Origin: Bacteroidetes bacterium SW_9_63_38
Lineage (GTDB): Bacteria; Bacteroidota; Rhodothermia; Rhodothermales; Salinibacteraceae
DNA: 64,000 nucleotides
Assembly: GCA_003022435.1 (NCBI GenBank)
Contig: PXUA01000003.1
Coordinates: forward strand, 1-64,000
Reading direction: 5' to 3'
Below the pieces are notes generated by a model. It was not told where the DNA came from, made no database searches, and saw only the letters and a program-made list of their open reading frames with translations. The number at the start of each line of letters is the position of its first letter. The first letter of the stretch is position 1. Positions 31,654-40,376 of this stretch are shown one piece after another. The position numbers were made by a program, and so were the translations under genes.

Positions 31654-33912
31654 TTAAAAGGAGCGCCCAACGCCAAAGTGTAGCCGAAACCGGCGAATGG
31701 TTCGGGTGGACGTACTCTCAATCGGATCGGTATTCCCTGATTCCACAGCGCTGCCCACGGCCCCGGGCCGCCGTAGGTCCAGTGCGTCCGGCGTGAGCTT
31801 GTACGCAAGGTCGAGACGGATAAAGCCGAACTGCGTTTTGTAGCGCACCCCGCCGCCCGTGCCGATCAGCAGCTGGGACGGGTTTGTGCTGACGGCGTCC
31901 CCGTCGGGAGTAGCCGCAATGTCCGAGAGGCCTGCTGGAGGCGTCAGCGACAGGGAGCCGGGCGTCAGGTAGGCGCCGTCGAGGAAGATTGCGGTTCGCC
32001 AACTGGAGCCGAGGCCGGGGAAGGGAAGCCGGGCTTCCAGGTTGACGCCGAGTTTGAGCCGGCCACCGATAGAACGATACACGTACTCCGTCCGCGCAAT
32101 GTCGGACTTGCGCAGCACCTTCCCACCGGCGAGCTGCGACTGCCAGCCCCGCACGTCGGTGCCTCCGCCGGCATAGAATAGATGGTTGGAGAAACGATCC
32201 TGAAACGTTCGGTTCAGGCGGCGCTGTTCCGGGGGCGCGGGCGACGGAAGGATCAAGTTGTCTCGGCTTTCGCCGAGCGGCCATATGACGCCGCCGAAGA
32301 GTCGTCCCGCCAGTTCGATGTCGTCCGAGTAGGGGAGGTAGCCGCTCAGGCCGCCGCTCGTTCGCGCAAACTCGACGCCCGAATTCAAGAGAAGCCCGCC
32401 TACCTGCGCGGACGGACGAAAAATCACTCCCTCGGTCGGATTGACAAAGTCATCGGCTTTTCCAAACGTTCCACTTATCGAAAAGATGCTTCGGTCGAAG
32501 AGGTCGTCTCCGAGTGGGGCCGCATCCGTCCCGGAGGGAGGGGGAAATTGCTGCACCCGGGTCAGTGAGTGTTCGAGGGAGATGGAGCGGAAGGGAAGAA
32601 GATCATAAACCAGGCGGGTATTGAGACCGATCTGGCGCTCACTCAGATCGAGGAACCGGGTCGGGTTTGCCCCGAGGGTGGGATTGATTTTCTCCTCCGC
32701 GAACGGCTCCAGCGACGCGGACAGGCGATCGACGAAAAAATACGGCTGGCGAAGCGTCACCGACGTGCGAAACCGGCGCTTCGGATCCTGCGTCGTCGAG
32801 CGGGACAAAAAGTCCGGAATGAAGCTGGGGGGATTTTCCGGGTACCCGGTCTCCGCAATGCCGCCGACGTTGAGGGTGCGGGCATCGCCCTGAAAGTTGC
32901 GGTGCCGCCAGTTGCCTTCGAGCGTGACCCCCTTCTGGGTGCCGTATCCGAGCTGGCCGGAGTAGGCCCGCAGCTTGGCTTCGCGCACACGGTACCGGAC
33001 GGTCACGGACCGGTCGCGGGGCTGGTCCGGGATGTCGGCCAGGGCCACGCGAAACAGGTTGAGGTCGAACAGCTGCTGTTGCCCGTCCGACACGTCCGTC
33101 GCCGAAAAGCGATCGCCGACCTGGAAGGGCAACTCGCGCAGCACGATCTGATCGCTGACCGACGAGTTCCCCTCGATCCGGATTTCGGAGACCGTCCCGC
33201 GAGGCCCCGGATCGACGGTCAATTCGAGAGAGACGGCGGCGGCCGCGGTATCGATCTGGGTCGTGGACGTGACCTGGGGAAAGGCAAAGCCTCGATTGCG
33301 GAGCCAGGACTGGACGTTGTCTTCGAGCTGAGTGCGTTTAAATTGGGTGTAGCGCTCGCCCGTCTGGAGGGTGGTTCGAGCCCGAAAGTCGATCCATTCC
33401 CGGTGGAGTGCATCGTCGAACTCGGTTTCGGCCGGCGCCGCTCCGTCGCCGCTCCGAAAGTCAATGTTCCGAAGCGTGAGCGGCGGTCCCTCCCGGATCG
33501 TAAAGATCACGTGAATGGCGTTGGCGGAGGTGTCGAGCTGGGAGGCCGGATAGTCGATGTCCGGCTTCAGAAATCCATTCTGCTGATAGAACTGGCGTAG
33601 TCGGGCGACATCCTTCTGCAGGGTGATCGGGTCGAAGGGGAACGCGATCCGCTTCAGGCCGGGCAGGAACGCGAAGGTGTTGCGGAGGCGAGCCACGAAG
33701 CCGGGCACCTGGGTGGCGATTTGCTCCTGCAGGCGCTCCGGGGGAAACGTCTGGCTGTCGACGAACCGGTAGGAGATTTCGCTGACCGATGTGTTTTCGT
33801 TGGTGAGGCGCAGCGGCGCCTGGGCTCGGCTTGGAAGAGTGACGGTGGAGAGACCGAGGAGCAGACTGAGAACAGCGATGCCCCAGCGGGGGCGGAGGGA
33901 CAACGAAGTCAC
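31654..33912 (-). CDS. tamA: TamA/Omp85-family outer-membrane assembly protein
   Basis: 752 aa from a GTG at 33912, which puts a good signal peptide at the very N terminus (core WGIAVLSLLLGLSTVTLP, cut after SRAQA); an ATG at 33993 would add 27 residues before it. POTRA-like repeats span about 40-340 (LTLRNIDFRSG, GTVSEIRIEGNSSVSDQIVL). The C-terminal 400 residues are a 16-strand barrel with the Omp85 markers AGGGTDVRGWQ (the VRG loop) and a terminal aromatic strand ending VGRSF. Paired with TamB downstream. Confidence 0.88.
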   Translation of the reverse strand: MTSLSLRPRWGIAVLSLLLGLSTVTLPSRAQAPLRLTNENTSVSEISYRFVDSQTFPPERLQEQIATQVPGFVARLRNTFAFLPGLKRIAFPFDPITLQKDVARLRQFYQQNGFLKPDIDYPASQLDTSANAIHVIFTIREGPPLTLRNIDFRSGDGAAPAETEFDDALHREWIDFRARTTLQTGERYTQFKRTQLEDNVQSWLRNRGFAFPQVTSTTQIDTAAAAVSLELTVDPGPRGTVSEIRIEGNSSVSDQIVLRELPFQVGDRFSATDVSDGQQQLFDLNLFRVALADIPDQPRDRSVTVRYRVREAKLRAYSGQLGYGTQKGVTLEGNWRHRNFQGDARTLNVGGIAETGYPENPPSFIPDFLSRSTTQDPKRRFRTSVTLRQPYFFVDRLSASLEPFAEEKINPTLGANPTRFLDLSERQIGLNTRLVYDLLPFRSISLEHSLTRVQQFPPPSGTDAAPLGDDLFDRSIFSISGTFGKADDFVNPTEGVIFRPSAQVGGLLLNSGVEFARTSGGLSGYLPYSDDIELAGRLFGGVIWPLGESRDNLILPSPAPPEQRRLNRTFQDRFSNHLFYAGGGTDVRGWQSQLAGGKVLRKSDIARTEYVYRSIGGRLKLGVNLEARLPFPGLGSSWRTAIFLDGAYLTPGSLSLTPPAGLSDIAATPDGDAVSTNPSQLLIGTGGGVRYKTQFGFIRLDLAYKLTPDALDLRRPGAVGSAVESGNTDPIESTSTRTIRRFRLHFGVGRSF

Positions 33913-34014
33913 AGACGAAGCAGGCGAGCAGGCAGTAGCAACGGAGCAGAATACCCGTACGACCCATTCCGGATTCCGTTCGAGGCACGGCAAACCCTTC
34001 GGAAAAATGCGGAG

Positions 34015-35115
34015 TCAAGAAGAGGTTGAGGGTGAAGGATCGGGAGAGGGGGACGGGTCGGACGCGTCGGGCACATCGGTCGCGTCGTCGTGGTCGGGAG
34101 GGTCGTGAGCAGGCGAGGGGGGGCCGTAGGTGTCGTCCGTGATGGGCAGCTCGTCCGGGGGCGGCTCGTCGCCCGGCAGGTGGCCGGCGGTCACGTGCTT
34201 GTGTTCGTGCAGCGAGGCGATGATGGCGCCCAGCATGAGCACGATGCTCGAAAAGTAGACCCAGAACACGAAGGCGATGACGAGGCCGAACGTGTTGCCC
34301 AGGGCACTCAAGCCCTCGGCGCCGGTCTGGTACTGATCGAATTGGCCGACGTAGGTGGCGTAGTAGGTAAATGCCTGCTTGGTGATTTCCCAGAGCAGGC
34401 CGGCGATGAGCGCGCCGGAGAAGGCACTTCGTTTGCGGGGATGCGGCTCGGGCACAAGGTAGTACAACTGAAAAAACATTGCCGTCGTAATGAGGAACGG
34501 CAGGAGGAGGCCCGTGGCCTGAAGACTTTGGTTCCAGAACCAGTGCAGCCACCGTACGTCGCTGCCGAGGTCGTTGAGGATGACGTCGTTGAAGAAGGAC
34601 GGCAGCACCACCGAGAGGCCCACCGTCAGCAGAAAGAGAAGGCCTACCTGTAGCACCATGCGCACGTCGAAGACGTAGCCCCGGAGCAGGGAGCGTTCCT
34701 CGTGCCAGTTTTGTTCGAACGCATTACTGACGGCGATCCGCAGTGTGATGAAGAGAGAAATTGCCGACAGAAACAGCCCGACGCCGCCGAGGCCGACAAT
34801 CGTGCCGCTGGCGGCTTCTACCTGCTCGAGGAAGGTGATGAGCTCGTTGCTCTGACTCGGGGGAAGTAACCCCCGGATGAACTGTTCGACGGCACTGAAC
34901 GCGTCTTCGCCCTGCAGGAGGCGCCCGAGAATCCCGGTGGCCAGAATGACGATGGGGACGATGGTGACCAGCACCTTGAAGGCGATGGCCTGCGCCCACA
35001 GGAACACGTTCTTGGCTGTCAGCTCGCGGTACAGGCCCCGCAGGTAGTACTGGATGCTCTCCGTAAGCACCGACCGGTACGAGGAAATCACCTCAAGGGG
35101 GCGGGGTATGTCCAC
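34015..35115 (-). CDS. YihY/BrkB-family inner-membrane protein
   Basis: 366 aa from a GTG at 35115; the longer frame to 35391 overlaps the next gene and is unlikely. Six TM segments. The family pattern appears in KNVFLWAQAIAFKVLVTIVP, then LFLSAISLFITLRIAVSNAF, then LLWEITKQAFTYYATYVGQF and YSSIVLMLGA-like sequence in helix 6. The C-terminal 60 residues are an Asp/Pro-rich tail (DDTYGPPSPAHDPPDHDDAT). Members are related to virulence factor BrkB; recent work on relatives links them to phospholipid transport between membranes, which fits the tamA/tamB neighbours. Exact role unknown. Confidence 0.85.
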   Translation of the reverse strand: MDIPRPLEVISSYRSVLTESIQYYLRGLYRELTAKNVFLWAQAIAFKVLVTIVPIVILATGILGRLLQGEDAFSAVEQFIRGLLPPSQSNELITFLEQVEAASGTIVGLGGVGLFLSAISLFITLRIAVSNAFEQNWHEERSLLRGYVFDVRMVLQVGLLFLLTVGLSVVLPSFFNDVILNDLGSDVRWLHWFWNQSLQATGLLLPFLITTAMFFQLYYLVPEPHPRKRSAFSGALIAGLLWEITKQAFTYYATYVGQFDQYQTGAEGLSALGNTFGLVIAFVFWVYFSSIVLMLGAIIASLHEHKHVTAGHLPGDEPPPDELPITDDTYGPPSPAHDPPDHDDATDVPDASDPSPSPDPSPSTSS

Positions 35116-35269
35116 GCGGACGGGTCTCGAAACGAAGGCAAAAGGTGAGGATGAGGTCGGTTGTACCCGCACCCGAAGGATGGTGATTCCGAGCTCCCGC
35201 GCGGGCTTCCCGAGGACTCCCCTGTAGAAAATCGGTGCAAGACGCAGACCAGATTCTCCTCGTTCCGGC

Positions 35270-37423
35270 TCAGTCGAAGATGGGCCAGTGGACGCCGAAT
35301 CGAAATTGTCGTGCCGGGAGGGGGTATACGGGCACCACATACGTCCCGGGCGTGAGGGTGGCCTGCTGCTCGGACGAGCCCGCCGGGGCAAATGAGGACT
35401 GCACGTTCTCCACTGCGAAGAACAGGGTGGCCCCGCGGAGTTCGATCTCGGCGTGCACGTCGAGCGTACCGTTCGGGCCGGGGCGGAACTGCGGGCCGAG
35501 TGTGGGGACCACGTTTGTGGCGGGCGGCACCACCAGGCGGCCTGTGGGCGGATGAAACCACCGGCTGCTCATCTGCGTCCAGCCACGGGCCTGCAGGTAG
35601 AGGTCCGTCGTGAGGTCCTGGAAGACCACGAACCGGACGCCGATGCGGCCCCGACCATGCAGCGTCGGAAGGGTGTCGGCGAGCCGCGTGTGGAGGGTCG
35701 AGGCGTCAGCGTTCAGGGTGCGGAGGACCGTGCCGGTTCCAGTTGCATAAAGGCCGCGGGCCGCGCTGCGCCGCCAGCCGCCCGAAATGGTGGCGCCGAT
35801 CCGTCGGACCGGCGTCGACGTGCGGCGGGCGATGACCGAGTCAGCGGAGGCGACGCGCGAACCGAGCGGCAACGGCGGGGCGAACAGGTCCGCGGCCTCC
35901 CGGATCTGGTGGGCGAACCCTTTGACCGACACATCGAACGGCTCCGCCTGGTATGCCATTCCGGCCCCTGCCCGGAGTACGCCTCCAGCTGAGACAGTCG
36001 ATTCGTCAGAAAGTGGGCGCACGAAGCCCGGAAAGCCGTCGGCGCTGAACCAGGAGCGGCGCTGCCCCGACATGGACAGTGAGGCAGACCACTCGACGGC
36101 CCCCGTCGGGCGGGCCCACTCGACTGCGGCGGACGGGTACATATGGTCGGACGTGGTGTGCCAGCCGGCGTCGAGGGTCAGCCGATGGCGGCCCAGCGCC
36201 AGCGAGTCCCGGGCGAAGACGTGGGCCGACCAGCGACGGCCGTCGACCGACGCCACGTTACTCCGCTCCACCTGCCAGAGACTGCCCTGCGCCCCTAGCG
36301 TAAGGGCGTGGGTTCCGAGGCGGAGCGACTGCTGGACGCGCCCGTGGCCCCCGTTCATCACGACCGACCACGTCGTGTCGGGGCCACTGGCAGCAGACGA
36401 AGGGCTCCCTCCGGGGTCGAAATCAAAGGTGTTGGAGGTCCACGTCACTGACACGTCTGTGGGAGCATCGAGCCCCGGTACAAGTGGGGCCCGCAGCCGG
36501 ATCGTGAGGTCGTTCCGGAACGTGCGGCGGCTCGCATTGGCGTTCTGGCTGCAGGACTCGCAGAAGGGAAGGCGATAAATGGTGGAGAACGGCTGGCCCT
36601 CGGGGGGCACGACTCCGCTGTGCGCCCCGATACGCCGTCGCGAGGCCAGATCCGTAATCTCCACGGCCCAGTCGGCCCGCTGGTAGCGCACACGGCCCCA
36701 GAGCCGCCGCTCGCGTCGGAGATCATCCCCGACGTAGAACCCCTCGGTGGCTCGCCCGCCGTACCCGATGCTGGCCTGAAGAACCCCGGGCGCCCCAAAG
36801 ACGGACAGGCGGTGCTTCTGCGAGTGGCCCACTTCGATGGCCGACTGCCCGTTGCTGTCCCGCCGAAAGCGAAGCTCCGTGATCGGGCGCCGTTGATCGT
36901 ACGCGCGCCAGGCGGTGTGCACGCCCACCGCCGCCCCGCCCGGATCTGTGCCGACGCGCGGGGATTGGAGGAACGATGGGGGGAGCAGGTCGAACCGGGC
37001 CCGGCCCGTGAGGGGGCTGTTGTAGGGATGCCCGTTGATCCAGAGCCGGGAGCGATGCGGCCCCAGGCCCGCCGGGCTCCAGCCGTGGGGCCAGCCCACC
37101 GCGCCGAGGTCGTAGAGGAAACTGCCCGGCTGCTGAGCGATCACATGCTCGACGCCGGTGTGGGGAGTGATTGCCGGTCGGGAGTCGACGATGGGGCGCC
37201 CGCGTCCGAGAGACGGCAGGGTTTGGGGCGAGGACGGAAGGGAGGCGGTCCCCTTTTTCGACGAATCAGCCGCGACGGTGTCCGGCGGCGTAGCGGTCGT
37301 ATCGGTCTGCCCGTAGGCGGCCTGGTCCCCTGCGCCGATCAAAAGGAGCACAAGAACACCGATCCCCCAGAGACGCCTACACGGGCGAGGCGACTGCCCG
37401 ACAGTCCGAAAGGGCCGAGGCAT
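35270..37423 (-). CDS. Outer-membrane protein with TonB-plug-like domain and beta-barrel
   Basis: 717 aa. Signal peptide: LWGIGVLVLLLIGAGDQAAY, cut near residue 38. A plug-like domain follows (about 80-165: VEHVIAQQPGSFLYDLGAVG, then RSRLWINGHPYNSPLTG), resembling TonB-dependent receptor plugs without a clear TonB box. The rest is amphipathic beta strands of a barrel, ending with RQFRFGVHWPIFD. A CESC motif occurs near residue 285 (LPFCESCSQN). It could be a nutrient receptor or a putative porin; the substrate is unknown. It is upstream of the BrkB-like gene on the same strand and downstream of the dNK gene. Confidence 0.7.
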   Translation of the reverse strand: MPRPFRTVGQSPRPCRRLWGIGVLVLLLIGAGDQAAYGQTDTTATPPDTVAADSSKKGTASLPSSPQTLPSLGRGRPIVDSRPAITPHTGVEHVIAQQPGSFLYDLGAVGWPHGWSPAGLGPHRSRLWINGHPYNSPLTGRARFDLLPPSFLQSPRVGTDPGGAAVGVHTAWRAYDQRRPITELRFRRDSNGQSAIEVGHSQKHRLSVFGAPGVLQASIGYGGRATEGFYVGDDLRRERRLWGRVRYQRADWAVEITDLASRRRIGAHSGVVPPEGQPFSTIYRLPFCESCSQNANASRRTFRNDLTIRLRAPLVPGLDAPTDVSVTWTSNTFDFDPGGSPSSAASGPDTTWSVVMNGGHGRVQQSLRLGTHALTLGAQGSLWQVERSNVASVDGRRWSAHVFARDSLALGRHRLTLDAGWHTTSDHMYPSAAVEWARPTGAVEWSASLSMSGQRRSWFSADGFPGFVRPLSDESTVSAGGVLRAGAGMAYQAEPFDVSVKGFAHQIREAADLFAPPLPLGSRVASADSVIARRTSTPVRRIGATISGGWRRSAARGLYATGTGTVLRTLNADASTLHTRLADTLPTLHGRGRIGVRFVVFQDLTTDLYLQARGWTQMSSRWFHPPTGRLVVPPATNVVPTLGPQFRPGPNGTLDVHAEIELRGATLFFAVENVQSSFAPAGSSEQQATLTPGTYVVPVYPLPARQFRFGVHWPIFD

Positions 37424-37468
37424 GAGTGAGTGGGGAGGGCGTCTACGGAAACGGAGTGAGAGCGGGTG

Positions 37469-38128
37469 CTATTCGTCGGCAAACAGGCCGAAGAGGCGGC
37501 GTTCGATGCGGTTTAAGACCGCGCGGCGGTCGCTTTTGTCGTTGACGAAGTCGAGCTCGTCGATATCGATGATGAGCTTGGGGCCGCGGTCGTACTCGTC
37601 AATCCACGTTTCGTAGTGCTCTTGTAGCCGTTCGAGGTATTCGATTCGAATCGTGGACTCGTACTCACGCCCCCGCTTCTGAATGTGGTCGACGAGGGTC
37701 GGCACGGACGCCCGCAGGTACACCAGCAGCGACGGCGGCGAGACGTACGACGTCACAATTGAGAAGAGCGTCGTGTAGTTCTTGTAGTCCCGCGCACTCA
37801 TGAGGTCCATCTCGTAGAGGTTGCGGGCAAAAATCTGAGCGTCCTCGTAAATCGACCGGTCCTGTACCACCGACGCGTCCATCTCCTCAATCTCCTGCAG
37901 TTGCTCGAAGCGGCGGGACAGGAAGAACACCTGCAGGTTGAAGGCCCACCGCCGCATGTCGTTGTAGAAGTCGGTGAGATACGGGTTGTCGTCCACCTTT
38001 TCGTAGACGGGGGTCCACTCGGAGTACTGCCCCATCACCTCGGTTAGGGCCGTCTTGCCGGCGCCGATGTTGCCGGCGACGGCGATGTGCTTCTTTTTCT
38101 GAGAAGGGTTGTCGAAGAGGTCGGGCAT
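37469..38128 (-). CDS. Deoxynucleoside kinase (dNK/dGK-dCK family)
   Basis: 219 aa. P-loop IAVAGNIGAGKTALTEVMGQ; the substrate-site Glu in PVYEKVDDNPYLTDFY; the RWAFNLQVFFLSRRFEQ helix; the DRS motif in VVQDRSIYEDAQIFARNLYE; lid Arg residues in KRGREYESTIRIEYLERLQE. It phosphorylates deoxynucleosides in salvage, with deoxyadenosine/deoxyguanosine or broad specificity; the exact base preference cannot be read. Short adjacent intergenic distances suggest cotranscription with the outer-membrane gene downstream. Confidence 0.9.
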   Translation of the reverse strand: MPDLFDNPSQKKKHIAVAGNIGAGKTALTEVMGQYSEWTPVYEKVDDNPYLTDFYNDMRRWAFNLQVFFLSRRFEQLQEIEEMDASVVQDRSIYEDAQIFARNLYEMDLMSARDYKNYTTLFSIVTSYVSPPSLLVYLRASVPTLVDHIQKRGREYESTIRIEYLERLQEHYETWIDEYDRGPKLIIDIDELDFVNDKSDRRAVLNRIERRLFGLFADE

Positions 38129-38265
38129 CGGAACGGTGAATCGTACGTGGATGGCCGGACGCTCGGGGGCATCAGAGGAGTTAATCTAGCAGCAACGGCC
38201 CGGAATCGACACGGACGATTGATTGCTTTCCTGAGAAGACGGCGCCGTGGGAGGAGGCGGACGCG

Positions 38266-38769
38266 CTACCGGTCCTGGGTCGCCGCCCGGATCCAGGCGA
38301 CTTCTAGGCCAAAGCCCCCATCCTGCTTGTCGGCGATGAGGAAGCCGAGGGAATAGACCGACGAGGGATCAAACGGGGGCGCATCCGGGACGCGGGTGCC
38401 GCGGTGGTAGGGCGTGAGGGCGTCAAAGGGAATCGTGACGATGTCCCATTCCGGCTCAGGGTGCAGGCGGGCCCGGTAACTGGGGCTGTTGGGGCCGGTG
38501 TAGGTGGTCCACCAGTAGTCCTGCTCGTCGCCACGGAGGCGGAGTTGGAAGGCGTCGTGGGCACTGAGGTCGCGGGCCTCGTCGGGCGCCCGCACCGACG
38601 CAAAGCCGCCGTTGTTTTCCAGGGACACCGTACCGCGAAAGGTGGCACCGTCGTCGGTGGCCTCGAACGTGCTGTCCGAGACGCCGCCCATGACCACGTC
38701 GTCGATGGAGCGCCAGTCGGACGCGTGGTGGTTGTCGGCGGTGAAGTCGAAGAGCGTGGTGGCGGTCAT
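38266..38769 (-). CDS. CIA30-family (NADH:ubiquinone oxidoreductase intermediate-associated protein 30) domain protein
   Basis: 167 aa from the ATG at 38769. The family pattern is DWRSIDDVVMGGVSDSTFEA, then RGTVSLENNGGFASVRAPDE, then LRLRGDEQDYWWTTYTG, and a terminal SLGFLIADKQDGGFGLEVAW with the Ile-Arg end. It is a jelly-roll fold; bacterial members are soluble and of unknown function (the human homologue NDUFAF1 assembles complex I). It is read after the aminotransferase gene on the same strand, with 88 bp between. Confidence 0.85.
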   Translation of the reverse strand: MTATTLFDFTADNHHASDWRSIDDVVMGGVSDSTFEATDDGATFRGTVSLENNGGFASVRAPDEARDLSAHDAFQLRLRGDEQDYWWTTYTGPNSPSYRARLHPEPEWDIVTIPFDALTPYHRGTRVPDAPPFDPSSVYSLGFLIADKQDGGFGLEVAWIRAATQDR

Positions 38770-38857
38770 AGCGGAGGGGGCGCCGTGCGTTGACAGAGAC
38801 TGACAACCGGGCCGAACGACGCCGTCGGACTGCGTCGAGTTCGAATGCCGTGTCTTC

Positions 38858-40045
38858 CTACCACTCGTCCGCCAGTACGGTCCGCAGCGCCGACACGAAC
38901 CGGTTGATCTCAGCCTCCGTGTTGTAGTAGTGGACCGACGCTCGAACGAGATCGGGGAGCGCACGGGCCTCGGCGTCGAGCCGGGTGGAGTTGGGCGTGG
39001 ACACCGACACGTTGATGTCGTCCTCGCGGAGGGCGGCCTGTACGGACCGGGCGTCTTTCTGGTCAGCACTGAACGTCACAATTCCACAGCGCCTGCGGCC
39101 CTGGTCCTGGACGGTGACTCCGAACACGGTGGCCAGTCGGTCGCGCAGTGTGGCTGCGAGGGACTGGACGCGCTTCCGAATGGAGTCGAGGCCAAGGCGG
39201 AGTGCGTAGTCGACGGCCACGCCGAGGCCCACCTTTCCCGCAACGTGCCCCTCGTACGTTTCGAAGCGACGGGCGTCCGGGCGGATCTCGTAGGTGTCGG
39301 GGCCGGTCCAGGTGGCGGAATGCAGATCGAGCAGGGGCGGCGTCAGGCGCTCGATCCCGTCTTTCTGCACGTACAGGAAGCCGGTGCCGCGCGGGCCGCG
39401 CAGGTACTTCCGGCCGGTCGCCGAGAGCATGGTGCACCCGAGTTCGTCGACCGACAAGGGCATCTGCCCGGCGGACTGGCACGCGTCCAGCAGAAACGGC
39501 ACCTCTGCGTCCCGAGCGATAGTGCCCACTTCGGCGGCCGGATTCACGAGCCCCCCGTTCGTGGGCACGTGCGTGAGTGCGATGAGCGCGACGTCGTCGT
39601 CCATGGCCGACCGGAGTGCGTCCACGTCGATCTCGCCACGCGTCGTGCTGGGCACCACATCCACCGTCGCTCCCGTCCGCTTGGCCACCTGTAGACAGGC
39701 GATGTGGTTGCTCGCGTAGGCGGCCCGCGAGGTCAGGATGCGGTCGCCTTCCTCAAACGGCATCGCGTAGAAGGCCATGTCCCAGGCGCGCGTGGCATTT
39801 TCGACGATGGCCACCTCGTCGGCGTCCCCCCCCAGCATATGGGCAATTGCGTCGTACGTGTGCCGCAACCGTTCCGCCGCGTCCGCCTCCGCCTCGTAGC
39901 CGCCGATCATCGCCTCCCGCTCCAGGTGAGTCATCTGCGCATCCAGAACAGGCTGGGGGGGGAGCGAGGCCCCGGCACTGTTGAAATGGAGCACGTGGTC
40001 GGTCCCGGGCGTGTCGGCCCGGACGGCGTCGAGGTCGATCGGCAT
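38858..40045 (-). CDS. Class V aminotransferase (cysteine desulfurase/EgtE-like fold)
   Basis: 395 aa. The PLP-dependent fold type I is seen as FNSAGASLPPQPVLDAQ, then VAIVENATRAWDMAFYAMPF, then LIALTHVPTNGGLVNPAAEV. Asp-Ala-Cys-Gln-Ser (FLLDACQSAGQMP) contacts the PLP ring, and the Schiff-base Lys is in LSATGRKYLRGPRGTGFLYV. Closest in pattern to the EgtE/isopenicillin-N-epimerase-like branch rather than IscS: no catalytic Cys loop near the C terminus. Substrate unknown; C-S lyase or racemase activity is possible. Operon with the CIA30-like gene. Confidence 0.87.
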   Translation of the reverse strand: MPIDLDAVRADTPGTDHVLHFNSAGASLPPQPVLDAQMTHLEREAMIGGYEAEADAAERLRHTYDAIAHMLGGDADEVAIVENATRAWDMAFYAMPFEEGDRILTSRAAYASNHIACLQVAKRTGATVDVVPSTTRGEIDVDALRSAMDDDVALIALTHVPTNGGLVNPAAEVGTIARDAEVPFLLDACQSAGQMPLSVDELGCTMLSATGRKYLRGPRGTGFLYVQKDGIERLTPPLLDLHSATWTGPDTYEIRPDARRFETYEGHVAGKVGLGVAVDYALRLGLDSIRKRVQSLAATLRDRLATVFGVTVQDQGRRRCGIVTFSADQKDARSVQAALREDDINVSVSTPNSTRLDAEARALPDLVRASVHYYNTEAEINRFVSALRTVLADEW

Positions 40046-40376
40046 GGACGGGAAAAAGCGGTGCGCAGCAAATGGACGACGATAAACGGCTTTTTCGGCC
40101 GCCCGTTCTCAGGGTGCAGGAGACGGACTGAATCATCCAGTCGGGGGCTGCGCTCGGGAGGAAACGGAACCGCGCTCCGAGGTGTAATGCCCGCAAAAAG
40201 AGGGGTCGAAAGGCAGAAATGTCCGATCTTTTGTCACAGTCTTGACCTATCGTGCACGTAATCTCGGGGTAATATGGATGTTTTGGGAAATGGGATCACG
40301 TCGGTCGCAATTCTCGGGCGCTCCCCGCACGTTGTACGTTGCAAATTTCTTCTACATGAATCCCCTCCGTACGTCT

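Noticed and set aside
29635-31683. 682-aa plus-strand frame opposite tamB
   Set aside because: Arg/Gly-rich antisense shadow of the TamB beta repeats.
40100-40376. Possible SAM or cobalamin riboswitch before metE
   Set aside because: I looked for the SAM-I core and the B12 box and saw neither; only ordinary intergenic sequence is present.
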